NCBI GenBank assembly: GCA_034926675.1
Contig: JAYFQW010000012.1
Span: 1-64,000, forward strand
Reading direction: 5' to 3'
Source: Clostridia bacterium
GTDB taxonomy: Bacteria; Bacillota; DTU025
DNA length: 64,000 bases
Under the pieces are notes generated by a model, which did no database searches, was not told the DNA's origin, and saw nothing but the letters and a program-made list of their open reading frames with translations. Made by a program: the position numbers and the translations under genes. Shown piece after piece: positions 7,525 to 16,744 of this stretch; the stretch's first letter is position 1; each line of letters starts with the position of its first letter.

Positions 7525-10500
7525 GTGAACAACAGATTCTTCGAGAGGCCTATTCTCAACTCTCCCTATGAGTACCCTGAGAGGCACTGGGAGCTTGACG
7601 ATCAGGGCCAGCCAACGCAACAAATCATCGAAAGGCGCCGCAGCGCTGAGTTCATCACGCCAATTCCAAAGCCCAGGAAGCGCAAAGGCCTGCTCGGCCA
7701 ACTACATATCGTGTTCGATGAGGGCAAAGGGCTTTCAACTGAAGAGCAACAGTACGACCCGACACCGATTATCAACGAACTCCGCCATCACGTGGACGAG
7801 TGGCGAAACAGGCCGAACCCGGGCGACTGGCAAGTCACACCTGAAACGGCTCGCTTGCTTCATCATTGGCGGCATCATAGGTTCAACGACATTCGGCCAT
7901 TCTTCTGCCAGGTTGAAGCGGTTGAGACTGTCATCTGGTTGACAGAGGTTGCCCCCAAGGCTGGGAAGACCGGAAGAGGCTTTCTCGAGCACCTGGCCAA
8001 TGCCAACAACGAGGCCAACCCGGACCTGATGCGTCTGGCATTGAAGCTTGCCACTGGCGCTGGCAAGACTACCGTCATGGCAATGCTGATTGCGTGGCAG
8101 ACTGTCAACTCTGTGCGCCGACGAGGCAGCAGGAAATTCACTCGTGGGTTCCTCGTTGTCGCGCCAGGCCTGACCATCCGCGATCGGCTGCGTGTGCTTC
8201 AGCCCAATGACCCGGACAGCTACTACGAAAGCCGCGAACTCGTCCCAAACGATATGCTGGATGATCTGAAACGTGCCAAGATCGTGATCACGAACTATCA
8301 CGCATTCAAGCTCCGCGAACGCGTCGAGCTATCCAAGGGCGGTCGTTCCCTCCTGCAGGGCCGGGGCGAAGCGCTCAACACATTGGAAACTGAGGGAGAG
8401 ATGCTCCAACGCGTGATGCCCGAGCTTATGGGCATCAAGAACATCATCGTCATAAACGATGAGGCACACCACTGCTATCGCGAAAAGCCCAAAAGTGATG
8501 AGGAAGAAGTGCTGAAGGGGGACGATAGGGAAGAGGCGGAGAAGAACAACGAGGCCGCCCGTCTCTGGATCACTGGCCTGGAAGCCGTCAACCGTAGGCT
8601 GGGGATTGCGCAAGTGGTTGACCTTTCGGCGACACCGTTCTTCCTTCAGGGCTCGGGTTATGCGGAGGGCACGCTATTCCCCTGGACGATGAGCGACTTC
8701 TCGTTAATGGACGCAATCGAATGTGGAATCGTCAAACTGCCCCGGGTGCCTGTGGCCGACAATATCCCCGGCGGCGAGATGCCCAAGTTTCGCAACCTCT
8801 GGGAGTACATCCGCAGGCGCATGCCCAAGAAGGGCAGAGGCAAAGCGAAGACTCTCGATCCGCTCAGTTTGCCTGTTGAGCTGCAGACAGCTCTTGAGGC
8901 CCTCTACGGGCACTACGCAAAGACATACGAGCTGTGGCAGAAGAGTGGCATTCACGTTCCTCCATGTTTCATTGTGGTCTGCAATAACACGTCCACCTCC
9001 AAGTTGGTCTACGATTACATCTCAGGCTTCCACCGTGAGAACGAGGACGGTTCAACCGTTCTCGAGAATGGCCGCCTCGAGCTCTTCCGGAATTTCGACG
9101 GCAATGGGAACCCGTACCCGCGCCCACGCACGTTACTAATCGACAGCGAACAGCTGGAATCAGGCGATGCGCTGGACAAGGACTTTCGCGATATGGCAGC
9201 CAACGCGATCGAGCGTTTTCGTCGGGAGATCGTCGAACGTACGGGTGATCCCCGACAGGCCGAGAATCTTACGGACCAGGATCTACTTCGAGAAGTCATG
9301 AACACCGTGGGCAAGATAGGGCGGCTTGGTGAGTCCATTCGCTGCGTTGTTTCGGTTTCCATGCTTACCGAAGGATGGGACGCCAACACGGTTACGCACG
9401 TGCTGGGTGTGCGTGCGTTTGGCACACAGCTTCTGTGCGAGCAGGTAGTAGGCAGGGCACTGCGCCGCCAGTCGTATGACCTCAATGAGGAGGGCCTGTT
9501 CAACGTCGAGTATGCTGACGTGCTGGGTATACCGTTCGACTTTACGGCCAAGCCGGTTGTGGCGCCGCCGCAACCCCCACGCGAGACTGTACAGGTCAGA
9601 GCTGTGCACCCTGATCGCGACCACCTCGAAATTCGGTTCCCACGTGTCGAAGGCTACCGTGTTGAGCTGCCCGAAGAACGGCTTACGGCCGATTTCAATG
9701 CTGACTCCATACTTGAGCTGACCCCCGATCTAGTTGGCCCTTCAATCACGAAGAACGCCGGGATCATCGGCAAAGATGTCGATCTCAACCTCGAGCACCT
9801 GAAAGACGCACGGCGGTCTACGCTGCTGTTTCACATTGCCAAGCGCCTGCTCTACACCAAGTGGCGAGACCCTGGCGAAGAGCCCAAACTCTACCTGTTC
9901 GGTCAACTGAAACGCATTACCAAGCAGTGGCTCGACACCTGCTTGGTGTGCAAGGGCGGCGCCTACCCGGCTCAGTTGATGTACCAAGAGTTGGCCGACA
10001 TGGCCTGCGAGCGCATTACGGCTGGCATCACTCGTACTCTAGTGGATGAACGACCTGTGAAGGCCATGCTCGACCCGTACAACCCAATCGGATCCACCAT
10101 GTACGTGAACTTCAACACATCAAAGAAGGACCGTTGGGAGACGGACGCACGCCGCTGTCACATCAACTGGGTGATCCTTGATAGTGACTGGGAAGCCGAG
10201 TTCTGTCGAGTGGCCGAGTCTCATCCGCGAGTCAGAGCTTACGTTAAGAACCACAACCTCGGCCTGGAAGTGCCATACCGCTACGGCTCAGAGATGCGGC
10301 GATACATACCTGACTTCATCGTCCTCGTTGATGATGGGCATGGTCCTGATGATCTGCTCCACCTCATCGTCGAGATCAAGGGCTATCGGCGCGAGGATGC
10401 GAAGGAGAAGAAGTCCACAATGGAGACGTACTGGATACCAGGCGTCAACAACCTTAGCAGGTATGGTCGCTGGACGTTTGCTGAGTTCACGGAGGTATAC

Positions 10501-10593
10501 CAGATTGAGACCGACTTTGAAGCCAAGGTGGAAGCCGAGTTTAACAAAATGATCGCCTCAGTGACCGCTCGGGCGACTGTCGAGGTGAACTAA
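7525..10593 (+). CDS. type III-like restriction endonuclease/helicase subunit (Res; BPTD_3080-like)
   Basis: Restriction subunit that would translocate on or unwind DNA using ATP and cut unmodified DNA. It has the superfamily 2 helicase motifs in order: Walker A ATGAGKTT near residue 176, DEAH box (INDEAHHCY) near 311, DLSATPFF (motif III) and EQVVGRALRR (motif VI) near 640. The C-terminus has a PD-(D/E)xK nuclease pattern: YIPDFIVLVDDG, then LIVEIKGYR, near 930-956. The ~1,020-residue length fits the BPTD_3080 group of restriction endonucleases. The GTG at 7525 follows AGGAGAGG by 6 bases. One base separates it from the Mod gene, so the two are co-translated. Confidence 0.88.
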   Translation: MNNRFFERPILNSPYEYPERHWELDDQGQPTQQIIERRRSAEFITPIPKPRKRKGLLGQLHIVFDEGKGLSTEEQQYDPTPIINELRHHVDEWRNRPNPGDWQVTPETARLLHHWRHHRFNDIRPFFCQVEAVETVIWLTEVAPKAGKTGRGFLEHLANANNEANPDLMRLALKLATGAGKTTVMAMLIAWQTVNSVRRRGSRKFTRGFLVVAPGLTIRDRLRVLQPNDPDSYYESRELVPNDMLDDLKRAKIVITNYHAFKLRERVELSKGGRSLLQGRGEALNTLETEGEMLQRVMPELMGIKNIIVINDEAHHCYREKPKSDEEEVLKGDDREEAEKNNEAARLWITGLEAVNRRLGIAQVVDLSATPFFLQGSGYAEGTLFPWTMSDFSLMDAIECGIVKLPRVPVADNIPGGEMPKFRNLWEYIRRRMPKKGRGKAKTLDPLSLPVELQTALEALYGHYAKTYELWQKSGIHVPPCFIVVCNNTSTSKLVYDYISGFHRENEDGSTVLENGRLELFRNFDGNGNPYPRPRTLLIDSEQLESGDALDKDFRDMAANAIERFRREIVERTGDPRQAENLTDQDLLREVMNTVGKIGRLGESIRCVVSVSMLTEGWDANTVTHVLGVRAFGTQLLCEQVVGRALRRQSYDLNEEGLFNVEYADVLGIPFDFTAKPVVAPPQPPRETVQVRAVHPDRDHLEIRFPRVEGYRVELPEERLTADFNADSILELTPDLVGPSITKNAGIIGKDVDLNLEHLKDARRSTLLFHIAKRLLYTKWRDPGEEPKLYLFGQLKRITKQWLDTCLVCKGGAYPAQLMYQELADMACERITAGITRTLVDERPVKAMLDPYNPIGSTMYVNFNTSKKDRWETDARRCHINWVILDSDWEAEFCRVAESHPRVRAYVKNHNLGLEVPYRYGSEMRRYIPDFIVLVDDGHGPDDLLHLIVEIKGYRREDAKEKKSTMETYWIPGVNNLSRYGRWTFAEFTEVYQIETDFEAKVEAEFNKMIASVTARATVEVN

Positions 10594-10594
10594 T

Positions 10595-13363
10595 ATGGCC
10601 AAGAATACCACAGGAAAGACGGTTGAAACCCTTACGCACGATGAGGCATCGCGCAGGAATATCCCTACGGCCGAATACCAGTCGGTCATGGCCAAGGACG
10701 ACCTTAACTCCATCCGCATTGTCTACGAGCGCCGCAACCGCGACCTCGACCCCCAGCTTGTCTGGCGTGGCAAGGATTATCAGGACTGGTCTGACCTCGT
10801 CGTTCAGGCGCCTCCCCTGTACATCCAGGAGAAGGTCCATCCCAAGGTGCTGATTGACGATCTGCTCCGGCACCCCGAGGCCGATAAGCCAGCAGCGGGA
10901 GATCAGCTCAACCTCTTCGCCGATTTCAATGGACTGCCGAGCGAGAGCGCCAAGACAGAGTTCTACCAGCACGACGCCAACTGGACCAACCGGATGATCC
11001 TGGGCGATAGTCTGCAGGTAATGGCCTCATTGGCTGAGCGTGAAGGCCTCCGAGGCAAGGTGCAGTGCATCTACTTTGACCCGCCGTACGGGATCAAGTT
11101 CAACTCCAACTTCCAGTGGTCCACAACGAGCCGAGATGTGAAGGACGGCAACGTAGATCACATCACCCGCGAGCCAGAGCAGGTCAAGGCGTTCCGAGAC
11201 ACCTGGCGGGATGGAATTCATTCGTATTTGACATATCTGCGGGACCGGCTGACCGTGGCGCGGGATCTGCTGGCTGATAGCGGCTCCATTTTCGTGCAGA
11301 TCGGCGATGAGAACGTTCACCGCGTGCGGGCGCTGATGGATGAGGTGTTCGAGGAGAGTAACTTCGTCAGCCTCATTCTGTTCAAGAAGACCGGGGGACT
11401 GACCGCGAACTTCCTTGCATCGGTTGGGGATTACCTACTATGGTACGCTAAGCGAAAAGAGACAGCAAAGTTCCATCAGCATTACAAGGAGAAGGTTCCG
11501 GGCGAAACCGGAGGAACCCAGTTCAAGTATGAGCTGCTGGACGATCAGTCACTCACCGAAGTCGGATATGAGGTTGCTGCACAGTTGCCACCTGATCGAG
11601 CGGCCTACCACGACAACATAACATCACAGGGTAATCCACCCTATTGTTACATGTTCCGAGGCCGAGCGTATGAGCGAGGGTACAAGCCATCTCCGGACAA
11701 TCTTCAGCGAGTGGATCGGGCTGGCCGCTTTGTCGTTGTTGGGAAGACGCCACGGTACATCCGTAGACTAGCTGATTTCGGTGTATACGCAATCAACGAG
11801 TTGTGGGACGACTTGTCAATAAGCGGGTTTTCGCATGACAAAATCTACATAGTCCAGACTGCAACCTCGGTCATAGAACGTTGCATCCTCATGACCACTG
11901 ACCCAGGCGACCTCGTTCTCGACCCCACCTGTGGCTCCGGGACAACTGCCTACGTCGCCGAGCGATGGGGCCGTCGCTGGATTACCATCGACACTTCTCG
12001 CGTGGCGCTTGCCCTGGCCCGTGCCAGGATCATGGGTGCCCGGTATCCCTACTACTTGCTTGCCGACAGTCGCGACGGCCAGCACAAGGAAGCAGAGATT
12101 ACTCGTACCGCTCCGTCTGAGGCTCCGACCCGTGGCGATATCCGCCAGGGATTCGTCTATGAGCGGGTGCCTCACATCACGCTCAAATCGATTGCCAACA
12201 ACGCTGAGATCGACGTCATCTGGGAGAGGTTCCAGGAGATGCTCGAACCGCTCCGCGGGAGGCTCAACAAGGCGGTTGGAACAACATGGGAGGAATGGGA
12301 GATCCCCCGTGACGCAAACGATAAGTGGTCGCGGGAGGCCAAAGACTTGCACGGGAAGTGGTGGGAACAGCGCATCGCCCGGCAGAAGGAGATCGACGCC
12401 TCCATCGCGGCCAAAGCCGAGTTTGAGTACCTCTACGACAAGCCGCATGAGGACAGTAAGAAGGTCCGCGTGGCCGGGCCGTTTACGGTAGAGAGCCTGT
12501 CTCCCCACCGCGTGCTGGGTGTAGACGAGAATGACGAGCTGATCGACGGCGCGAAGGAATCAGGGGCTGGCTACGGCGAAGAGCGGGGTTTCGTCCAGAT
12601 GATACTCGAGAACCTCAGGACAGCCGGTGTACAGCAGGCCCACAAAGATGACAAGATCAACTTCACCTCGATCACGCCCTGGCCGGGGTACATGATCTGC
12701 GCCGAAGGGCGCTATATCGAGGGAGACGAGGAATCAGGCGCTGAGAAACGTGCTGCGATCTTCATAGGCCCTGAGTTCGGAACAGTGTCACGGCCCGATC
12801 TTGTCGCAGCCGCCCGAGAGGCTGGCGATGCGGACTTCGATGTACTTGTCACCTGCGCCTTCAACTACGATGCCCAGTCCTCGGAATTCCACAAACTCGG
12901 CCGAATTCCGGTACTCAAGGCCCGGATGAACGCCGATTTGCACATGGCCGACGACCTGAGGAATACCGGTAAGGGAAACCTGTTTGTGATCTTCGGCGAG
13001 CCGGACATCGACATTCTCGACGCTGAGAACGGCCAAATCCGGGTGAAGATCAACGGCGTAGACGTGTTCCACCCGAACACCGGCGAAGTGCTTAGCGACG
13101 GGGCAGACGGGATCGCCTGTTGGTTCATCGACACCGACTACAACGAAGAGAGCTTCTTCGTGCGCCACGCTTACTTCCTTGGCGCAAACGATCCATACAA
13201 GGCACTCAAGACCACACTCAAGGCTGAGATCAACGAAGAGGCTTGGGAAACGCTGCATAGCGACACCTCTCGGCCGTTTGATAAGCCCCAGAGCGGGCGC
13301 ATAGCAGTAAAGGTTATCAACCACCTTGGCGATGAAGTGATGAAGGTGTTTCGGGTAGGGTAA
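10595..13363 (+). CDS. type III-like site-specific DNA methyltransferase (Mod)
   Basis: Adenine-N6 methyltransferase that modifies and probably defines the recognition site for the Res subunit upstream. Catalytic motif IV is DPPYG at residues 162-166, and the SAM-binding motif I is DPTCGSGTT near 441-449, so IV comes before I as in beta-class (type III Mod) enzymes. At 922 residues it is longer than classical Mod proteins (~650); the extra ~400 residues after the SAM domain contain no motif I recognise and may hold target recognition or contacts with the other subunits. It forms an operon with Res and, 53 bases downstream, the RelE-UvrD gene. Confidence 0.88.
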   Translation: MAKNTTGKTVETLTHDEASRRNIPTAEYQSVMAKDDLNSIRIVYERRNRDLDPQLVWRGKDYQDWSDLVVQAPPLYIQEKVHPKVLIDDLLRHPEADKPAAGDQLNLFADFNGLPSESAKTEFYQHDANWTNRMILGDSLQVMASLAEREGLRGKVQCIYFDPPYGIKFNSNFQWSTTSRDVKDGNVDHITREPEQVKAFRDTWRDGIHSYLTYLRDRLTVARDLLADSGSIFVQIGDENVHRVRALMDEVFEESNFVSLILFKKTGGLTANFLASVGDYLLWYAKRKETAKFHQHYKEKVPGETGGTQFKYELLDDQSLTEVGYEVAAQLPPDRAAYHDNITSQGNPPYCYMFRGRAYERGYKPSPDNLQRVDRAGRFVVVGKTPRYIRRLADFGVYAINELWDDLSISGFSHDKIYIVQTATSVIERCILMTTDPGDLVLDPTCGSGTTAYVAERWGRRWITIDTSRVALALARARIMGARYPYYLLADSRDGQHKEAEITRTAPSEAPTRGDIRQGFVYERVPHITLKSIANNAEIDVIWERFQEMLEPLRGRLNKAVGTTWEEWEIPRDANDKWSREAKDLHGKWWEQRIARQKEIDASIAAKAEFEYLYDKPHEDSKKVRVAGPFTVESLSPHRVLGVDENDELIDGAKESGAGYGEERGFVQMILENLRTAGVQQAHKDDKINFTSITPWPGYMICAEGRYIEGDEESGAEKRAAIFIGPEFGTVSRPDLVAAAREAGDADFDVLVTCAFNYDAQSSEFHKLGRIPVLKARMNADLHMADDLRNTGKGNLFVIFGEPDIDILDAENGQIRVKINGVDVFHPNTGEVLSDGADGIACWFIDTDYNEESFFVRHAYFLGANDPYKALKTTLKAEINEEAWETLHSDTSRPFDKPQSGRIAVKVINHLGDEVMKVFRVG

Positions 13364-13416
13364 TGGCTCAATAGATGAGATGGGCTCTGGCGGATCGGGG
13401 ATAGTGGGGTGAACCA

Positions 13417-15486
13417 ATGGAATTCCGCATCGCTGATACGTTTACTGATAGCCTGGCCCGATTGACCGGCGAGGAACAGAAGACGGTCAAGACGACTGCC
13501 TTCGATCTGCAGCTTAACCCCGCGAACCCGGGAATGCAGTTCCACAGGCTTGACCGGGCGAAAGACAAGTGCTTCTGGTCCGTGCGGGCCGGCAGTGACA
13601 TCCGGCTGATCGTACACAGAACGGATGCGTCTCTATTGCTATGCTACGTTGACCATCACGACACTGCGTACGACTGGGCTGAGCGACGTAGGCTCGTGAC
13701 CCACCCGAAGACCGGTGCTGCTCAGTTGGTGGAGATCCGGGAGACGGTCAAAGAGATCACCATCCCGAAATACGTCGAGGCCCACGAACCGCCGCCCAAG
13801 CCGCTGCTGTATGCTGACGTCTCTGACGACGATCTGCTGAGCTATGGTGTGCCAACCGATTGGATCGACGAGGTGCGGGAGGCCAACGAGGACACCGTGC
13901 TGGAGTTGGCCGACCATCTGCCAAGTGAGGCTGCCGAGGCGCTGCTGAATCTGGCCATCGGCGTCACGCCGCAAGTCGCTCAGCCCACCGCGGTCGGAAC
14001 TGATCCGTTCGATCATCCCGACGCACAGCGGCGCTTCCGAGTGATGACCAACGTTGAGGAACTGGAACGCGCCCTCGAATACCCGTGGGAGAAGTGGACT
14101 GTGTTTCTGCATCCAGCGCAGCGAGAGTTGGTTGAACGGTCCTACAATGGACCGACGCGGATTTCCGGTTCGGCAGGCACGGGGAAGACGGTCGTCGCCC
14201 TGCATCGGGCCGTCTTTCTTGCCCGCAGCAATCCCGATGCAAGGGTGTTGCTCACGACGTTCTCCGAGACCTTAGCAAATGTGCTCAGAACGAGCCTGAC
14301 AAGGTTGATCAGTAACGAACCGCGCATTGGGGAACGCCTGGAAGTCCAATCAATGAACGCAGTTGGCCTACGGCTCTTCGGGCTGAACTTTGGCCGTCCG
14401 AGCATCGCATCCAGGGAGGCAGTTGCACAGCTGCTGGCCGAAGCCGCCGGACAAGTCGATGAACAGAGCTTCAGCTCGCATTTCCTGATGACTGAGTGGC
14501 AGGACGTTGTTGACGCATGGCAGCTGGAAACCTGGGAGGCGTATCGCGACGTAGTGCGTCTGGGACGCAAGACACGCCTGCCGGAGAAGCAACGTGCCGT
14601 GTTGTGGGCGGTCTTTGACCGTGTTCGGTCCCGCCTGAAGGATCAGAGCTTGATCACCTACTCCGACCTGTTCAATCAACTGGCGCTCCGGTTTGCGAAG
14701 AGCAAGCATCCGCCTTTCGACTTTGTGGTTGTGGACGAGGCGCAAGATGTCGGTGTGGCTCAGTTGCGGTTTCTTGCCGCGCTCGGAGCTGGACGACCAG
14801 ATAGTCTCTTCTTCGCTGGCGACCTTGGCCAACGCATTTTCCAGCAGCCTTTCTCGTGGAAGGCGCTGGGGGTCGATGTCCGCGGGCGCTCCAAGGCTCT
14901 TCGAATCAACTACCGGACATCACACCAGATCAGAATGCAGGCTGACCGGCTGCTGGAACCCGAGTTGTCTGACGTTGATGGCAATTCCGAAGGACGGCGC
15001 GGTACGATTTCGGTATTCAACGGACCGAAACCAATCATCAAGGTGCTAGACACCCGTGAGGCGGAAATCGACACGGTCAGCCGTTGGCTTGCGGAACGAG
15101 TAAGCGAGGGATTGGCGCCCCACGAGATAGGCATTTTCGTGCGTTCTTCGGCTGAAATGGACAGAGCCTGCGCGGCAGCGGAGAAAGCAGGAGTCCCGTT
15201 CAAGGTGCTAGACGAGAAAGTCGGAACAACTAGCGGTTACGCTTCGATTAGCGCTATGCACCTTGCTAAGGGCCTAGAGTTCCGCGCTGTTGCCGTAATG
15301 GCCTGTGATGACGAAGTCATCCCACTTCAGGAACGGATCGAGACTGTCTCTGACGACTCAGACCTGGAAGAAGTGTACAACACCGAACGCCACTTGCTTT
15401 ACGTTGCATGCACCCGTGCGCGCGATCAGCTGCTGGTGACCAGCGTCAAGCCGGTGTCGGAGTTTATTGGGGATTTGGAAATCTGA
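13417..15486 (+). CDS. RelE-like domain fused to UvrD-type superfamily 1 helicase
   Basis: Two-part protein of 689 residues. Residues 1-90 resemble a RelE/ParE toxin fold (FTDSLARLTGEEQK, then FHRLDRAKDKCFWSVRAGSD and IRLIVHRTDASLLLCYVDHH). After a ~130-residue linker comes an SF1A helicase: Walker A SGSAGTGKTVVALHR near 251, DEAQD near 440, GDLGQRIFQQPFSW (motif III), INYRTSHQIR (motif IV), HLAKGLEF (motif V) and YVACTRARDQ (motif VI) near 663. It follows Mod by 53 bases and probably belongs to the same defence operon. The RelE-like part may bind or cut nucleic acid; that is inference. A general repair helicase is less likely given the context. Confidence 0.8.
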   Translation: MEFRIADTFTDSLARLTGEEQKTVKTTAFDLQLNPANPGMQFHRLDRAKDKCFWSVRAGSDIRLIVHRTDASLLLCYVDHHDTAYDWAERRRLVTHPKTGAAQLVEIRETVKEITIPKYVEAHEPPPKPLLYADVSDDDLLSYGVPTDWIDEVREANEDTVLELADHLPSEAAEALLNLAIGVTPQVAQPTAVGTDPFDHPDAQRRFRVMTNVEELERALEYPWEKWTVFLHPAQRELVERSYNGPTRISGSAGTGKTVVALHRAVFLARSNPDARVLLTTFSETLANVLRTSLTRLISNEPRIGERLEVQSMNAVGLRLFGLNFGRPSIASREAVAQLLAEAAGQVDEQSFSSHFLMTEWQDVVDAWQLETWEAYRDVVRLGRKTRLPEKQRAVLWAVFDRVRSRLKDQSLITYSDLFNQLALRFAKSKHPPFDFVVVDEAQDVGVAQLRFLAALGAGRPDSLFFAGDLGQRIFQQPFSWKALGVDVRGRSKALRINYRTSHQIRMQADRLLEPELSDVDGNSEGRRGTISVFNGPKPIIKVLDTREAEIDTVSRWLAERVSEGLAPHEIGIFVRSSAEMDRACAAAEKAGVPFKVLDEKVGTTSGYASISAMHLAKGLEFRAVAVMACDDEVIPLQERIETVSDDSDLEEVYNTERHLLYVACTRARDQLLVTSVKPVSEFIGDLEI

Positions 15487-15669
15487 AAGGGCCATCGAGT
15501 CCCTTTGACTACGGGCGGGGTTGCCACGTAGCCCTGTAAGCGTGAAGGACCGAGTTCAGCGGTTACGACTATGGCACTGCGTCTCACTCTGATGTGACTA
15601 TGGGCGGCAATCCGATATCCGTCTACCGTCATGGCGAAGGTTGATACCATGTTTGCTCCTGGTGGCAGC

Positions 15670-15758
15670 ATCTAGCAAGCGTATCCAGCAAACGGCCGAT
15701 GGCGGGTGGTTCGGTTGGGACCACTGAGCACTGCCGCTGATACGCATCCCGGGGGCAT
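15670..15758. repeat. attC-like inverted repeat, site 1 (degenerate right end)
   Basis: An 89 bp element with arms GCGTATCCAGC (15679-15689) and GCTGATACGC (15736-15745) that pair except for one bulged C. The left outer box is ATCTAGC, close to the integron R'' consensus RYYYAAC. At the position of the right box GTTRRRY the sequence is GGGGCAT, so the right end has been lost or replaced. The arms match those at 17617-17702 and 19923-20013; the centre is variable. The next start codon (15801) is 43 bases further on. Confidence 0.6.
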
Positions 15759-15800
15759 ATGGGCTGTTACTTATTACCTGACATGGAAGGGGTGCATCAC

Positions 15801-16643
15801 ATGGCACGAGCTCCTCTGTCGGACACGATTATCACTGCGTTGGCGCGGCTTGTCGACGATTCGCAGGAGGCGACGCGGCGCGACCCTAGCCACTCGGACC
15901 TTGATTTCCGCTTCAGGCGTGTGGGCCTTGAGAGCGCAGATCCTAGTGCAATGGGGCAGAAGGTCGGTAAGGCGAAACGTGTTCGGGCAGTTCTTAGCTC
16001 GGCTCTCGACAATGACGTTGCAGCCGGGGAGCGGCTCGTCGACTCTCTTCTTGCAGCGATTCGCGGTTGCGGAGGATTCCGAGAGGACTCCTCCAACTAC
16101 GTGGGCCGTGACTCCATACTCAACGCCGTACAAGCCTTCCAGGAGGAAGGGTTCGCCCTATCGACCGATGGTGAGCTCCACCCAATGGTCTTGGAAAACT
16201 TGTCGGATGAGGATTTGACAGTCGCACTGCGAGCTTATGTTCGGCGCGCGAGGAGAGGAGTTCTAGATGCCGCACTTCTTGCAGGTACGGGCAAGGATCT
16301 GCTTGAGGCGGTCGCGAAGCATGTCCTGAACAGGGTGTGGGGGCGCTATCCCGACACGAATCTCGCCGGCCTTCTCGGGCAGGCTTTTATTGCACTAGAC
16401 ATGGCGACTCCCATGGATAAGCCCACGCAAGGCGAAGCGCCCCAGAAGCAGTATGAAAGGGTGCTGTATCACCTGGGATGTGCTGTTAGCACTCTCCGCA
16501 ACAAGGAGGGCACAGGGCACGGGCGACCGTTTCTGCCTACTCTGTCTCAGGCGGAGGCTGCTAATGCAGTGCAGGCGATAGGGCTTGTCTGCGATTACAT
16601 GCTTCAGAAGCTGGATGCTCGATCGCCGAAGGATGATGCCTAA
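15801..16643 (+). CDS. abortive-infection family protein (Abi_C-like)
   Basis: A 280-residue protein whose C-terminus matches the Abi_C domain, a HEPN-like RNase fold: LGCAVSTLRNKEGTGHGRPF, where R232 and H239 form the conserved R-x(6)-H. Proteins of this family abort phage infection. The N-terminal part (LDFRFRRVGLESADPSAMG, VRAVLSSALDN) is also typical of these proteins. The ATG at 15801 follows GGAAGGGG by about 8 bases; an in-frame ATG at 15759 lacks one. The stop codon TAA lies inside the GCCTAAC box of the repeat at 16638-16725. It appears to be a single-gene cassette between two repeats. Confidence 0.8.
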   Translation: MARAPLSDTIITALARLVDDSQEATRRDPSHSDLDFRFRRVGLESADPSAMGQKVGKAKRVRAVLSSALDNDVAAGERLVDSLLAAIRGCGGFREDSSNYVGRDSILNAVQAFQEEGFALSTDGELHPMVLENLSDEDLTVALRAYVRRARRGVLDAALLAGTGKDLLEAVAKHVLNRVWGRYPDTNLAGLLGQAFIALDMATPMDKPTQGEAPQKQYERVLYHLGCAVSTLRNKEGTGHGRPFLPTLSQAEAANAVQAIGLVCDYMLQKLDARSPKDDA

Positions 16644-16725
16644 CAGACCTGTTCAGCGGATGGGTGAGGGTGGGAAGCTCTTCGTAAGCGCCGAATGCCG
16701 TCGTTGACACGCGAATCCGCTAGGC
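16638..16725. repeat. attC-like inverted repeat, site 2 (divergent)
   Basis: An 88 bp element starting with GCCTAAC (16638-16644, a perfect RYYYAAC box) and ending with GCTAGGC (16719-16725, one mismatch to GTTRRRY). Inner arms AGCGGAT (16655-16661) and ATCCGCT (16715-16721) are perfectly complementary. The arm sequence differs from the three GCGTATC sites, and the spacer between box and arm is longer on the left, so it is a weaker candidate. Length and placement, with the preceding gene's stop codon inside the left box and the next start codon 20 bases after the right box, agree with the other sites. Confidence 0.5.
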
Positions 16726-16744
16726 ACACTGAAGGTGAACGCAC

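Noticed and set aside
15486-15506. AAAGGG-9-CCCTTT hairpin after the RelE-UvrD gene
   Set aside because: Only 6 bp stem and no T-run; too weak to call a terminator.
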